Origin: an uncultured Clostridia bacterium
GTDB lineage: Bacteria > Bacillota > Clostridia > Oscillospirales > Acutalibacteraceae
Reading direction: 5' to 3'
DNA: 34,167 bases
Assembly: GCA_947632335.1 (NCBI GenBank)
Contig: CANROX010000016.1
Coordinates: forward strand, 1-34,167
Shown here: positions 1 to 8,137 of the stretch, in pieces
How the letters are laid out: the number at the start of each line of letters is the position of its first letter
How positions within the stretch are numbered: the first letter of the stretch is position 1
Position numbers and translations under genes: made by a program
The notes under the pieces: model-generated
What the model was told of the DNA's origin: nothing
Database searches by the model: none
Seen by the model: only the letters and a program-made list of their open reading frames with translations

Positions 1-67
1 GAAAATTTTTAGAAAAGGCTATTTTTTGGAAAATTCCCTATGTTCCTGACAAAAGAAAAAATCCTCA

Positions 68-91
68 AAAACGGCTTGTTTAAGCCATTTT
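68..91 (-). terminator. Terminator after tRNA-Trp
   Basis: On the minus strand an approximately 10-bp stem (AAAATGGCTT / AAGCCGTTTT, including one G-U pair) with an AAAC loop lies 15 nt past the tRNA 3' end. It is followed by a broken T-rich tail. This would end a single-gene tRNA transcript. Confidence 0.6.
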
Positions 92-105
92 CAAGGACTT
101 GTATG

Positions 106-181
106 TGGCAGGGGCAGAAGGACTCGAACCCTCGGCACGCGGTTTTGGAGACCGCTGCTCTACCAACTGAGCTATACCCCT
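106..181 (-). tRNA. tRNA-Trp (anticodon CCA)
   Basis: On minus, a 76-nt cloverleaf can be folded by eye. The acceptor stem is AGGGGTA/TGCCCCT with one G-U pair. The D arm has AGCTCAGTTGGTAGAGC. The anticodon arm is GCGGT-CTCCAAA-ACCGC with anticodon CCA, and the T arm has GAGGGTTCGAGTCCTTC. The 3' CCA is encoded (106-108). The gene has its own promoter and terminator, so it is probably transcribed alone. The matching synthetase gene trpS is in this window at about 23 kb. Confidence 0.97.
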
Positions 182-214
182 ATATTCTTTTTTTGCTGTT
201 ACTCAACAGATGTT

Positions 215-243
215 ATTCTATCATTTTATTGTAAATATGTCAA
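215..243 (-). promoter_or_regulatory. SigA-type promoter of tRNA-Trp
   Basis: On minus, TTGACA (238-243), a 17-bp spacer and TAGAAT (215-220) give a nearly perfect housekeeping promoter. Transcription would start around 207, about 25 nt before the mature tRNA. Confidence 0.8.
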
Positions 244-260
244 GAGTTTTATTGCAGTAT

Positions 261-297
261 AAATCCCCGAATATTAATTCGGGGATTTAATTTTTTT
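261..297. terminator. Hairpin terminator between murE and tRNA-Trp
   Basis: A perfect 12-bp stem (261-272 with 277-288) has a 4-nt ATTA loop. The uninterrupted T-run (291-297) is on the plus side and the minus side has only a short one. The only upstream gene is murE on minus, so use as the murE terminator is inferred; the structure may work in both directions. Confidence 0.6.
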
Positions 298-360
298 GAT
301 ATGCTGGATTGTATTCTTTATAAATCCAGTTATTTATAATTCCGTTATTTATTGTGTCAA

Positions 361-1833
361 TTAGATATTATTCTTCATATCTTCAATTATATCGGCAATA
401 ACTTCTCTTTCGTCAAGATGATACTTAACTCCCTTTATTTCCAGATAATCTTCATGGCCCTTGCCTGCAAGCACAATTATATCCCCGTCTTCTGCATTTT
501 CCATACAGTAACGGATAGCGTCCTGCCTTTTTGGCACAACCACATATTTACCGCCGGTGCCTTTAATGCCGCCCTCAATAATATCATTAATAATATCCAT
601 AACATCTTCATCTCTGCTGTTATCCTCTGTCAGTACGGAGAGGTCAGCCAGTCTGCCTGCAGTTTCGCCCATTTCATATCTTCTGACTTTTGGACGATTT
701 CCGCCTGCGCCAAAGAGAACCACAAGTCTATTGGGATTATATTCCCTCAGTGTTTCAAGAATATTTTCCATTGAAAGGGCATTGTGGGCATAGTCAATTA
801 ACAATGTATAGTTGCCCGGAACCGGTACCGCCTCAACTCTGCCCTTGACCTTTACTGTATCCAGCCCTTTAAGGATTGCCTTATCTGAAATTCCCATTTC
901 CAGGGCTGTTGTCATTGCCGCCAGAGCATTGTAAACGGAGAATCTGCCGGGAATATCAACATCAACTTCCATTGATTTTATACCTTTTGTGGTGAAATGC
1001 ACACCGATATATCCGGGCTTGGAAATCAGCTTGTCGCCAAAAGCTGTAATGTCAGCCTTTTCGCCAAATCCAAATGTGGTTTTAGTGCAGGCAGCATTTT
1101 TGGTAAGTTCCTCAAACACAGCATCATCAATATTAAAGATGCCGTATTTGCACTGTTTAAAGAGAAGAGACTTACAATCAAGGTATTCGTGAAGGTCTTT
1201 ATGTTCGCTTTCCCCGATATGGTCATGGCTGAAGTTTGTGAAAACACCGTAATCAAAATAAATTGCGTCGGTTCTATGCCATTTAAGACCCAGGGAAGAT
1301 GCCTCAATAATCATGGCTTTACAACCGCAGTCTATCATTTTCCGCATAGCCTGCTGAATTTCATAGGATTCCGGTGTGGTGTTGTTTGTCTTATAAATTT
1401 TATCTTTAATAATAATACCCAGAGTACCTATTGTTCCGGCAGAAATACCCTCAGCGTCAAGTATACTCTTTAGCATGGCAACAGTAGTTGTCTTGCCTTT
1501 AGTACCGGTAATGGCGATTGTTGTAAGCTCTTTAGACGGTTCACCAAAGTGTATAGCACTCATATATGCAAGGGCTTTTCTTGTGTCATCAACTTTAATA
1601 ACAGCAACATCACTGTCAATTTCTACATCATCGGATATTACAACAGCAGAGGCTCCCTTTTCTACGGCCTGTGATATAAATTTATGACCATCTGTGTTGT
1701 AACCCTTTAGTGCCACAAAAACCGTATTTTTTTCAGCCTTTCTGCTGTCATAAATAACATCGGAAATTTCAATATCTGTGTTTCCTTTTATGGTCTTATA
1801 GGAAAGATTCTGTAATAATTTTGTTAAAAGCAT
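361..1833 (-). CDS. murE: UDP-N-acetylmuramyl-tripeptide synthetase MurE
   Basis: This cytoplasmic Mur ligase adds the third amino acid to UDP-MurNAc-L-Ala-D-Glu in peptidoglycan precursor synthesis, using ATP. The 490-residue protein has the family order: an N-terminal UDP-binding domain, the P-loop GTKGKTTT (110-117), the lysine expected to be carbamylated in DCKSLLF (about 222), GRVE (331-334), DYAHN (347-351) and a C-terminal ligase domain. The specificity loop reads DNSRDED (404-410) where meso-DAP enzymes usually have DNPR; the retained Arg favours meso-DAP, but the Pro to Ser change leaves this open. I chose the ATG at 1833 because AGAAAGGA sits just upstream; an in-frame ATG 11 codons earlier has no such site. 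It appears to be a single gene with its own promoter. Confidence 0.93.
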   Translation of the reverse strand: MLLTKLLQNLSYKTIKGNTDIEISDVIYDSRKAEKNTVFVALKGYNTDGHKFISQAVEKGASAVVISDDVEIDSDVAVIKVDDTRKALAYMSAIHFGEPSKELTTIAITGTKGKTTTVAMLKSILDAEGISAGTIGTLGIIIKDKIYKTNNTTPESYEIQQAMRKMIDCGCKAMIIEASSLGLKWHRTDAIYFDYGVFTNFSHDHIGESEHKDLHEYLDCKSLLFKQCKYGIFNIDDAVFEELTKNAACTKTTFGFGEKADITAFGDKLISKPGYIGVHFTTKGIKSMEVDVDIPGRFSVYNALAAMTTALEMGISDKAILKGLDTVKVKGRVEAVPVPGNYTLLIDYAHNALSMENILETLREYNPNRLVVLFGAGGNRPKVRRYEMGETAGRLADLSVLTEDNSRDEDVMDIINDIIEGGIKGTGGKYVVVPKRQDAIRYCMENAEDGDIIVLAGKGHEDYLEIKGVKYHLDEREVIADIIEDMKNNI

Positions 1834-1892
1834 AGCAGTCCTTTCTGTGGATAAAAATACCAGCATAAATTTTCTTATTAATGTATATGCTA

Positions 1893-1925
1893 AATTTACT
1901 CCTTTTTTAATTGTTTGTCAAACAA
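1893..1925 (-). promoter_or_regulatory. murE promoter with palindrome over the -35
   Basis: On minus, TTGACA (1916-1921), a 17-bp spacer and TAAATT (1893-1898, weak -10) lie about 60 nt before the murE start. The -35 is inside a palindrome, TTGTTTG-T-CAAACAA (1911-1925), with perfect 7-bp arms. That placement suits a repressor operator, but no regulator can be named. Confidence 0.5.
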
Positions 1926-2035
1926 CATATGGTGGGTTATAAACGGTGTTTTGGTTATTTTACACTATAAAACCCAGAATGCGTGTTAAATCAAGGGGAA
2001 AAGGGTGATTCAGGAAATTTCTATATACGAAAATT

Positions 2036-2162
2036 GCAAAATTTATTAAGGCGATTTGACATTATGCACAAAATGATATTGAGCAAAATACACAAGTAAA
2101 AATTAGTTAATTTATGCAAAACTTATAATTGAGCAAAATTTTATTGATATTTTGCACAAAAA
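2036..2162 (+). promoter_or_regulatory. GCAAAAT repeat cluster upstream of malE
   Basis: Six or more copies of GC(AC)AAAAT-like sequence fall at 2036, 2066, 2083, 2116, 2133 and, inverted, 2149-2155. The pair at 2066/2083 recurs at 2116/2133 exactly 50 bp further on, and both second halves read ATTGAGCAAAAT. GCAAAAT (2133-2139) and ATTTTGC (2149-2155) also form an inverted repeat. The cluster ends about 45 bp before the malE -35, where activator sites usually lie. It is not a recognisable CcpA cre or MalR/LacI operator. Apart from this cluster and the murE promoter, I see nothing in the gap from 1834 to 2205. Confidence 0.5.
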
Positions 2163-2205
2163 CAAACTTTGGTTTTATCGTTTTAGATAAAAAGTACAAA
2201 GGGAG

Positions 2206-2235
2206 TTGAAATTATTATGCTTTTTGTGGTACAAT
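2206..2235 (+). promoter_or_regulatory. Promoter of the malEFG operon
   Basis: TTGAAA (2206-2211), an 18-bp spacer and TACAAT (2230-2235) give a SigA-type promoter. The leader to malE is about 85 nt and includes a small hairpin, TATCC/GGATA, near 2262-2281. Confidence 0.65.
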
Positions 2236-2327
2236 TTATTCAGTGATAAGGCGAGTAGGTATCCGGTCCTGAGGGGATATTTTATAGCCGACACAAAAAT
2301 TATTTTCTATGAAGGAAGGAAATTACA

Positions 2328-3599
2328 ATGAAAATCAAGAGAATTTTATCATTAGTTCTCGCTATTGCCCTTATGGCAGTAGTATTTGTTGGTTGTGGCG
2401 ACAGCACATCTGACAACGGCGGAGACTCCAACGGCGACTCAGCTGCTGTTGAAGTTGAATCTAACGCAAGCCTTAAATTATGGGGCCCATCTGCTACTGT
2501 AGATCTTCTCAAGAGGCAGGTTAAGGAATTCCAAGACAAGTATTCTGACAAGAACATTAAGATTGAAGTTGTAGCACAGGAAGAAAATGACGCTGCTACA
2601 AATCTGCTTAATGACCCGACAGCTGCAGCTGACGTATTTGCTTTTGCATCTGACCAGCTTTCAAGGCTCACACTTGCCAAGGCTCTTATGCCGGTATACT
2701 CAGACTATGAAGAAGACATTAAAACTAACCACACAGAAGCTGCTGTAGAAACAGTTAAGGGCGACTATGATGGTAAAGAAGTTATTTATGCATTCCCTGA
2801 AACAGACAATGGTTACTATTTAGTATACAACAAGTCTGTTGTTTCTGACAAAGACGCTAAGTCATGGGAAGGTGTTCTTGCAGCATGTGAAAAGGCCGGT
2901 AAGAAGTTTGTAATGGACGCAGGCAACGGTTACTATTCATGTATGTTTGCTTTCACAGGCGGTCTTAAGTTAGAGGGCCTTGCAGGCGAAGCTCAGGACG
3001 AACAGAAGTTTAACGATTATAAAGAAGATGACGTTATCGCTTCTATGAAAGCTTTCGGCGACCTATTTGCAAAGTATAAGAAGACATTCTCATTCGCATC
3101 AGTTGATAAGGTTTCTGCCGGCTTTAAGGACGGAACTTGTGCAGCAGGTATTGACGGTACATGGAATGCTGCTGTTGATTCAGAAGCTCTTGGCAAAGAC
3201 TACGGCGTAATTAAGCTTCCAACAATCGACATTAATGGTAAAGCCACAGAAACAATCGGTATGATTGGCTATAAGTATTTTGGTGTTAATGGTCAGACAA
3301 AGTATCCGAACGCTGCTATGGAACTTGCAAACTTCCTTGCAGATAAGGACTGTCAGCAGGATAGATTTGACGAACTTGGCTGGACTCCGACACATAAGTC
3401 TGTTAAGGCAGAATCGAGTGCAGGCACAACTGCTATGTTACAGGAAGCTAAGACATTCGTTGTTCAGGCTGACATCGTTCAGTCTTTCTGGGATCCATTT
3501 GCAAACCTTGGCACACAGCTCAAGAAAGACGGAGCAAAGACAGACGAGGCTTCCCTTAAGGATCTTCTCAAAAAGACACTTGCTAATATAAACGGCTAA
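2328..3599 (+). CDS. malE: Maltodextrin-type ABC transporter solute-binding lipoprotein (MalE/MdxE-like)
   Basis: This is an extracytoplasmic sugar-binding protein of family 1, tethered to the membrane and presenting ligand to the MalF/MalG-type permease pair encoded just downstream. The 423 residues begin with a lipoprotein signal: KIKR, a hydrophobic run, then FVGC with Cys23 as the lipidation site, followed by a Gly/Ser/Asp-rich linker. The binding fold shows SLKLWGPS near 48, ETDNGYYLVYNKS in the first lobe and the family-typical DGTWNAA. The start is fixed by AAGGAAGG upstream. Maltose/maltodextrin as the ligand is inferred from the permease type and the neighbouring amylase gene. The distance and hairpin before malF suggest higher expression than the permeases. 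Confidence 0.88.
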   Translation: MKIKRILSLVLAIALMAVVFVGCGDSTSDNGGDSNGDSAAVEVESNASLKLWGPSATVDLLKRQVKEFQDKYSDKNIKIEVVAQEENDAATNLLNDPTAAADVFAFASDQLSRLTLAKALMPVYSDYEEDIKTNHTEAAVETVKGDYDGKEVIYAFPETDNGYYLVYNKSVVSDKDAKSWEGVLAACEKAGKKFVMDAGNGYYSCMFAFTGGLKLEGLAGEAQDEQKFNDYKEDDVIASMKAFGDLFAKYKKTFSFASVDKVSAGFKDGTCAAGIDGTWNAAVDSEALGKDYGVIKLPTIDINGKATETIGMIGYKYFGVNGQTKYPNAAMELANFLADKDCQQDRFDELGWTPTHKSVKAESSAGTTAMLQEAKTFVVQADIVQSFWDPFANLGTQLKKDGAKTDEASLKDLLKKTLANING

Positions 3600-3633
3600 T
3601 TTTAAAAGGCCAAAAACTTCAGGACTAAAGTAG

Positions 3634-3659
3634 ACTGCAGGTGGATTTCCACCTGCAGT
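3634..3659 (+). other. Intercistronic stem-loop between malE and malF
   Basis: A perfect 11-bp stem, ACTGCAGGTGG / CCACCTGCAGT, with an ATTT loop and no following T-run. It is therefore more likely an mRNA 3'-stabilising or processing element than a full terminator. It sits 35 nt after the malE stop. Confidence 0.7.
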
Positions 3660-3695
3660 ATCATTCAATAACTCGGCGGTAAAAGGAGAAAATCA

Positions 3696-5192
3696 ATGAA
3701 ATATATTGATTATGTTCAGCTCAATCCTTTTCAGAGAGCCGGCTTTAAGATTAAGACTTTTTTTAAGAACTTACCGGGGGCATTAAAGAAGTTTTTCATT
3801 ATGCTTGGAAACTTCTTTAAGAAACTGGCCTTGGGAATTGTCCACAGCTTTGCAAGCTACGGCAGGAGATTTGCAAAGGGTGATGCAACAACAAAGCTTT
3901 CATACCTGATTATGGGTGCGGGAAATGCTGCTAAGGGACAGTACATAAAAGGTCTTATTTTCTTCCTGCTTGAAGTGGGATACGGAGCGTTTCTGGCTTT
4001 CTTTGGATTTGAATACATTTCAAAGTTTGGAACACTTGGTACATCCAACGGTGGATATGAGTACATTAACGGCAGACCGGTTAAGGTTGAGGGTGATAAC
4101 TCAATGCTTATCCTACTTTACGGTGTTATGACAATCATATTGACTGTTATTTTCCTCGTGGTCTATGTTACAAATACAAAATCAGCATATAAGGTTCAGA
4201 CCCTTAAAGAAAATGGAGAACACATTCCTACATTTGTGGAAGAAATGAAGCAGTTTACAGACGAGAAATTCCATGTAACTATGCTTTCTATTCCTGTACT
4301 TCTCATTGGTACATTCTCAATTCTTCCACTTGTGTTCATGATTCTTATTGCATTTACAACATTCCGTCCACCTAATCTTCCTCCAAACTCGTTGTTTACC
4401 TGGAACGGTTTACATACATTTTCCGAGGTATTCAGTACCAAGGGTGGGGCAAGTATGGGCCATACATTCCTGGTTCTTACAGAATGGACAATCATTTGGG
4501 CTATTTGTGCAACATTCCTTAACTATATTATGGGTATGGTTGTTGCCCTTATGATTAATAAAAAAGGCATTAAGCTCAAGGCTCTTTGGAGGACACTCTT
4601 TGTTATCACAGTTGCAGTACCCCAGTTCGTTACTCTTCTTGTTATGAACCAAATGCTTCAGCTTGATACAGGTGCTATTAACGTTCTCTTACAGAATCTT
4701 GGTTTTGAGCAAATTGACTTTATAAATGGCGAGGCATGGGTTGCCCGAGTGACAGTTATTGTTATCAACCTGTGGGTAGGTATTCCGTACACTATCCTTA
4801 TTACATCCGGTATCCTTATGAATATTCCTGCCGACCTGTATGAGTCAGCTACGATAGACGGAGCAGGCCCGTGGAAGAGTTTTACAAAGATTACTCTCCC
4901 GTATATGATTTTCGTTACTACTCCGTACCTGATTACAACATTTATCAGCAATATTAATAACTTCAATGTTATTTACCTGTTGACGAATGGTTCTCCAACC
5001 AACGAAAACCTTTATACGGGCGCAGGTTATACAGACCTGCTGGTTACATGGCTGTTCAAGTTGACGATGAGCAACCAGGATTACAACTATGCTGCTGCAA
5101 TTGGTATTCTGGTATTTATCGTATGTGCATCACTGTCACTTATTACATTTAACCTTACAAAATCTGCAAAGGACGAGGAGGCATTTTCATGA
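3696..5192 (+). CDS. malF: Maltodextrin-type ABC transporter permease (MalF-like)
   Basis: This integral-membrane subunit forms half of the sugar channel with MalG. The 498 residues are longer than simple MalF/UgpA permeases. There is a basic amphipathic N-terminus of about 70 residues, then two extra membrane segments around 85-110 and 134-160 before the usual core of six. The ATPase-docking EAA loop is clear: ESATIDGAGPW followed by KITLP, near residue 390. The start has AAAGGAGA upstream. The stop overlaps the malG start in ATGA, so the two are probably translationally coupled. No ATPase gene follows in this operon. Confidence 0.9.
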   Translation: MKYIDYVQLNPFQRAGFKIKTFFKNLPGALKKFFIMLGNFFKKLALGIVHSFASYGRRFAKGDATTKLSYLIMGAGNAAKGQYIKGLIFFLLEVGYGAFLAFFGFEYISKFGTLGTSNGGYEYINGRPVKVEGDNSMLILLYGVMTIILTVIFLVVYVTNTKSAYKVQTLKENGEHIPTFVEEMKQFTDEKFHVTMLSIPVLLIGTFSILPLVFMILIAFTTFRPPNLPPNSLFTWNGLHTFSEVFSTKGGASMGHTFLVLTEWTIIWAICATFLNYIMGMVVALMINKKGIKLKALWRTLFVITVAVPQFVTLLVMNQMLQLDTGAINVLLQNLGFEQIDFINGEAWVARVTVIVINLWVGIPYTILITSGILMNIPADLYESATIDGAGPWKSFTKITLPYMIFVTTPYLITTFISNINNFNVIYLLTNGSPTNENLYTGAGYTDLLVTWLFKLTMSNQDYNYAAAIGILVFIVCASLSLITFNLTKSAKDEEAFS

Positions 5193-6043
5193 TAAAAAGT
5201 TACAAATTAAGAAGACGGTTATCAAATGCCTTAATATATTTTATCCTTGCGGTTTTGGGTATAATCTGGATTACTCCGCTTATTTGGATGGTGCTTCATT
5301 CATTTAGAGGTGAGGGCGGTTCCGCAGTTCACTATTTAATGCCAAAGACCTTTACTTTCCAGCATTATATTGAACTTTTTACTGACACTTCTCTCCTTAA
5401 TTTCCCAAGATGGTTCCTTAATACATTAATTGTTGCGATTTTTGCATGCATAATCTCAACACTTTCTGTACTTATGGTTTCATATACATTCAGCCGTCTT
5501 AGATTTAAGGCAAGAAAACCCCTTATTAATGTTGGTATGATTCTCGGTATGTTCCCCGGATTTATGACAATGATTGCTATTTACTATCTTTTAAAGGCAT
5601 TGGATCTTACACAGACTCTTCCTGCTCTTGTTATCTGTTATTCCGCAGGTGCAGGTCTGGGATTCCAGATTAGTAAAGGTTTCTTTGATACAATTCCCAG
5701 AGCCTTGGACGAGGCTGCTACCATTGACGGCGCCACAAAAAATCAGATATTCTGGAAGATTATTCTTCCAATGTCAAAGCCAATTCTGGTTTATACAATT
5801 CTAACATCATTTATTGGTCCATGGACTGACTTTATCCTTGTTAAGATTATTATGGGTGACTCTCGTAATAACTATACTGTTTCTATTGGTTTGCAGTTGA
5901 TGACATCACAGAACTATGTATCTAAATACTTCCAGCGATTCCTGGCAGGTTCTACATTGGTTGCTATACCTATATCTATTCTGTTCCTCAAGATGCAGAA
6001 TTACTATGTTGAAGGTGTTACAGCCGGCGGTGTTAAGGGATAA
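5189..6043 (+). CDS. malG: Maltodextrin-type ABC transporter permease (MalG-like)
   Basis: The second permease subunit, 284 residues with about six membrane segments, the normal MalG length. The EAA loop reads DEAATIDGATKNQIFWKI followed by LP, near residue 177. The final segment and the C-terminus ending VEGVTAGGVKG match the family. Its ATG overlaps the malF stop by 4 bp. It is the last gene of the operon, with a strong terminator 14 nt after the stop. Confidence 0.92.
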   Translation: MIKSYKLRRRLSNALIYFILAVLGIIWITPLIWMVLHSFRGEGGSAVHYLMPKTFTFQHYIELFTDTSLLNFPRWFLNTLIVAIFACIISTLSVLMVSYTFSRLRFKARKPLINVGMILGMFPGFMTMIAIYYLLKALDLTQTLPALVICYSAGAGLGFQISKGFFDTIPRALDEAATIDGATKNQIFWKIILPMSKPILVYTILTSFIGPWTDFILVKIIMGDSRNNYTVSIGLQLMTSQNYVSKYFQRFLAGSTLVAIPISILFLKMQNYYVEGVTAGGVKG

Positions 6044-6056
6044 TATCTCAAATTCT

Positions 6057-6090
6057 AAACTCCACAGACTTAGGTCTGTGGAGTTTTTTT
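6057..6090 (+). terminator. Terminator of malEFG
   Basis: A perfect 13-bp stem (6057-6069 with 6074-6086), TTAG loop, and T-run to 6090. It separates the transporter operon from the amylase gene. Confidence 0.92.
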
Positions 6091-6255
6091 CTAAAAAAAT
6101 ACACAAAAATATTGGTGAATATTTGTATGGTATAAAATTTTAATGTAAAAATAAACAAATAAACGGTATAAAAAATGTTGTTTTCACTAAGGATAAAAAT
6201 ATATTGTTCTCTATTTATGAAAAATGTAGAAATATTAAAATTTGGCAATTATCTA

Positions 6256-6284
6256 TTGAAGAAATCTCCATAAAATGATAAAAT
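6256..6284 (+). promoter_or_regulatory. Promoter of the amylase lipoprotein gene
   Basis: TTGAAG (6256-6261), a 17-bp spacer and TAAAAT (6279-6284) lie 27 bp before the start codon. A dyad, AAATATT-GGTG-AATATTT (6107-6124), lies further upstream; its role is unknown. Confidence 0.65.
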
Positions 6285-6311
6285 TATCTTATATCTATTT
6301 AAAGGAGCACA

Positions 6312-7934
6312 ATGATGAAAAAACTATTAGCACTTGTTCTTGTATTTGCAACCCTTGGTACAGCAATGCTGTTTACAGGTTGCACAAAAACTACAGAAGA
6401 CCTTATGGAAAATGCAAAGATTGATTTGCCCGATGATAAGTACAACAATTACTATCAGATTTGGGTAGGTTCTTTCTGCGACTCAAATGACGACGGTGTT
6501 GGTGATTTACAGGGTATTATCAGCAAGCTGGATTACCTGAACGACGGTGATGACAGCACCGATGATGACCTTGGATACACGGGAATATGGCTTTCTCCTT
6601 GTATGCCTTCCCCGTCATATCACAAGTATGATGTAGAGGACTACAAAAATATTGACCCTGCATTTGGAACACTGGACGACTTTGACCAGCTTATTAAAGA
6701 ATGTGACAAGCGGGGCATTGATGTAATTATTGATTTTGTACCTAACCATTGTTCATTTAACCATCCTCTTTTCCAAAAGGCTCTCAGAGAGGCTGAAAAG
6801 GGTGATTTTAATCATACTGTAAAATATTTTTCTATTGCTAAGGCAAAGGATATTGATGTTTCCGGATACAACCCTGACCCCGCTGACAGCAGTATTGTTT
6901 ATGAAAGTAATTTCAGCGACCAAATGCCGGAATGGAACTACGACTATGAGGGAACAAGAAAGTTAATGGCTGAATACGCAAAATTCTGGATTGACAGAGG
7001 CGTTGCAGGATTTAGACTTGACGCTGTAAGGTATCTTTACTACAACGACCCTAAGAGAAGTGCAGAAGCGTTAAAGGAATTTTACGACACCTGTAAGGGA
7101 TATAAGGACGATATTTATATGGTAGGCGAGGACTGGACCGGTGATATGACTGAAATCACTACAATGTATAGCTGCGGTATTGACAGTCTGTTTTCATTCC
7201 CATTTGGTGACAAGTCAGGCAAGTTTATAGTTGATACAATTTCCGGTGCAGTAAACGACCTTGCAACTTCCCTTATAAGCTATGAAAATCAGACAAAAAA
7301 GATTAACAAAGATGTTATTAACGGCTACTTCCTTACAAACCACGATATGATGAGGGGCGCTGATGTTCTTCCTGAGCTTTATCAGAAGAAAATGGCTGCT
7401 GCTGCATATCTTATGGCACCGGGCAATACATTCACATACTATGGTGAGGAACTTGGTATGGAAACATATGATGAAAGCAACGACCCGGCAAAGAGAACGG
7501 CTATGATTTGGGACAGCCATAATCTTCCTAAGAAAGTTAAACACTGCGGACTTGACTATGTCATTGACAACACAGACGGTGGCGGAGTTAAACAACAGCA
7601 GGAGAACAAGGACAGTCTTCTTAACTTCTACAAGGACTGCCTTAAAATTCGCAACACCTGTCCGGGTATTGCAAGAGGTGAAATTTCTGAGCTCCCGGCA
7701 GACTTTGTTGCCCCCGACGGTGTAGGAGGATATTATCTGACATATAAGAATGACAAGTATCTTATTCTTCACAATATGGGTGATAAAAAGCAGAGCTTTA
7801 AAATTACGGAGAAATTGATGAAGGATTATATGATTTCAGGTATGTTGTCAGCAAAGGAAGGAAAAGTGTCTATTGATAACAATAAGCTCACAATGCCAGC
7901 TTACAGCACGATTGTCCTTCATTCAGCAAAATAA
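6312..7934 (+). CDS. Surface GH13 alpha-amylase family lipoprotein
   Basis: A secreted, lipid-anchored glycoside hydrolase of family 13, likely cutting alpha-glucans into oligosaccharides for the upstream importer. The 540 residues start with a lipoprotein signal (KK, hydrophobic run, FTGC, Cys24). The barrel carries all four GH13 regions: DFVPNH (141-146), GFRLDAVR with nucleophile Asp237, VGEDW with acid/base Glu273, and FLTNHD with Asp345. NDDGVGDLQG (59-68) is the usual barrel start and YYGEELGM follows region IV. A short beta domain closes the protein and there is no starch-binding module. Two consecutive ATGs follow AAAGGAG; I took the first. Exact specificity (amylase, neopullulanase or alpha-glucosidase) cannot be read by eye. 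Confidence 0.9.
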   Translation: MMKKLLALVLVFATLGTAMLFTGCTKTTEDLMENAKIDLPDDKYNNYYQIWVGSFCDSNDDGVGDLQGIISKLDYLNDGDDSTDDDLGYTGIWLSPCMPSPSYHKYDVEDYKNIDPAFGTLDDFDQLIKECDKRGIDVIIDFVPNHCSFNHPLFQKALREAEKGDFNHTVKYFSIAKAKDIDVSGYNPDPADSSIVYESNFSDQMPEWNYDYEGTRKLMAEYAKFWIDRGVAGFRLDAVRYLYYNDPKRSAEALKEFYDTCKGYKDDIYMVGEDWTGDMTEITTMYSCGIDSLFSFPFGDKSGKFIVDTISGAVNDLATSLISYENQTKKINKDVINGYFLTNHDMMRGADVLPELYQKKMAAAAYLMAPGNTFTYYGEELGMETYDESNDPAKRTAMIWDSHNLPKKVKHCGLDYVIDNTDGGGVKQQQENKDSLLNFYKDCLKIRNTCPGIARGEISELPADFVAPDGVGGYYLTYKNDKYLILHNMGDKKQSFKITEKLMKDYMISGMLSAKEGKVSIDNNKLTMPAYSTIVLHSAK

Positions 7935-7965
7935 TAATTTCTACCGATAAAACTTATATAATGAG

Positions 7966-7998
7966 GAAAGCTCCCGACTTTGGGAGCTTTCTTTTTTT
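7966..7998 (+). terminator. Terminator of the amylase gene
   Basis: Stem GAAAGCTCCC / GGGAGCTTTC (10 bp), 6-nt loop, and a run of seven Ts. Confidence 0.92.
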
Positions 7999-8042
7999 AT
8001 TCTACAAAGTAAATGAAAACAATCAAAAATCATACATTCACA

Positions 8043-8077
8043 TTATGACAAATCTATGGGGCAGTGATGATTATAAT
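8043..8077 (+). promoter_or_regulatory. spoIIE promoter with candidate Spo0A box
   Basis: TTATGACAAAT (8043-8053) matches 9 of 11 positions of the reverse-oriented Spo0A box TTTYGACAAAA. It covers the place where a -35 would sit for the perfect -10 TATAAT (8072-8077). A weak second copy, TTCTACAAAGT, lies at 8000-8010. B. subtilis spoIIE and spoIIG are SigA promoters with Spo0A boxes over a poor -35, so the layout fits. Confidence 0.55.
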
Positions 8078-8137
8078 AAATACACAAAGAAAAAATATGC
8101 AAGGCACCTTATTTTTATGACAGGAAGTGTAAAAAAT

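Noticed and set aside
7215..7772. 185-codon open frame antisense to the amylase gene
   Set aside because: It is a shadow of a well-supported GH13 gene, rich in Cys/Val/Ile from reversed codons, with no SD or family likeness. Similar long antisense frames at 9661-10179, 25636-26196 and 10865-11368 are rejected for the same reason.
7961..8137. 59-codon upstream extension of spoIIE
   Set aside because: It starts inside the amylase terminator and upstream of the likely spoIIE promoter and has no SD; an ATG with AGGAAG is at 8138.
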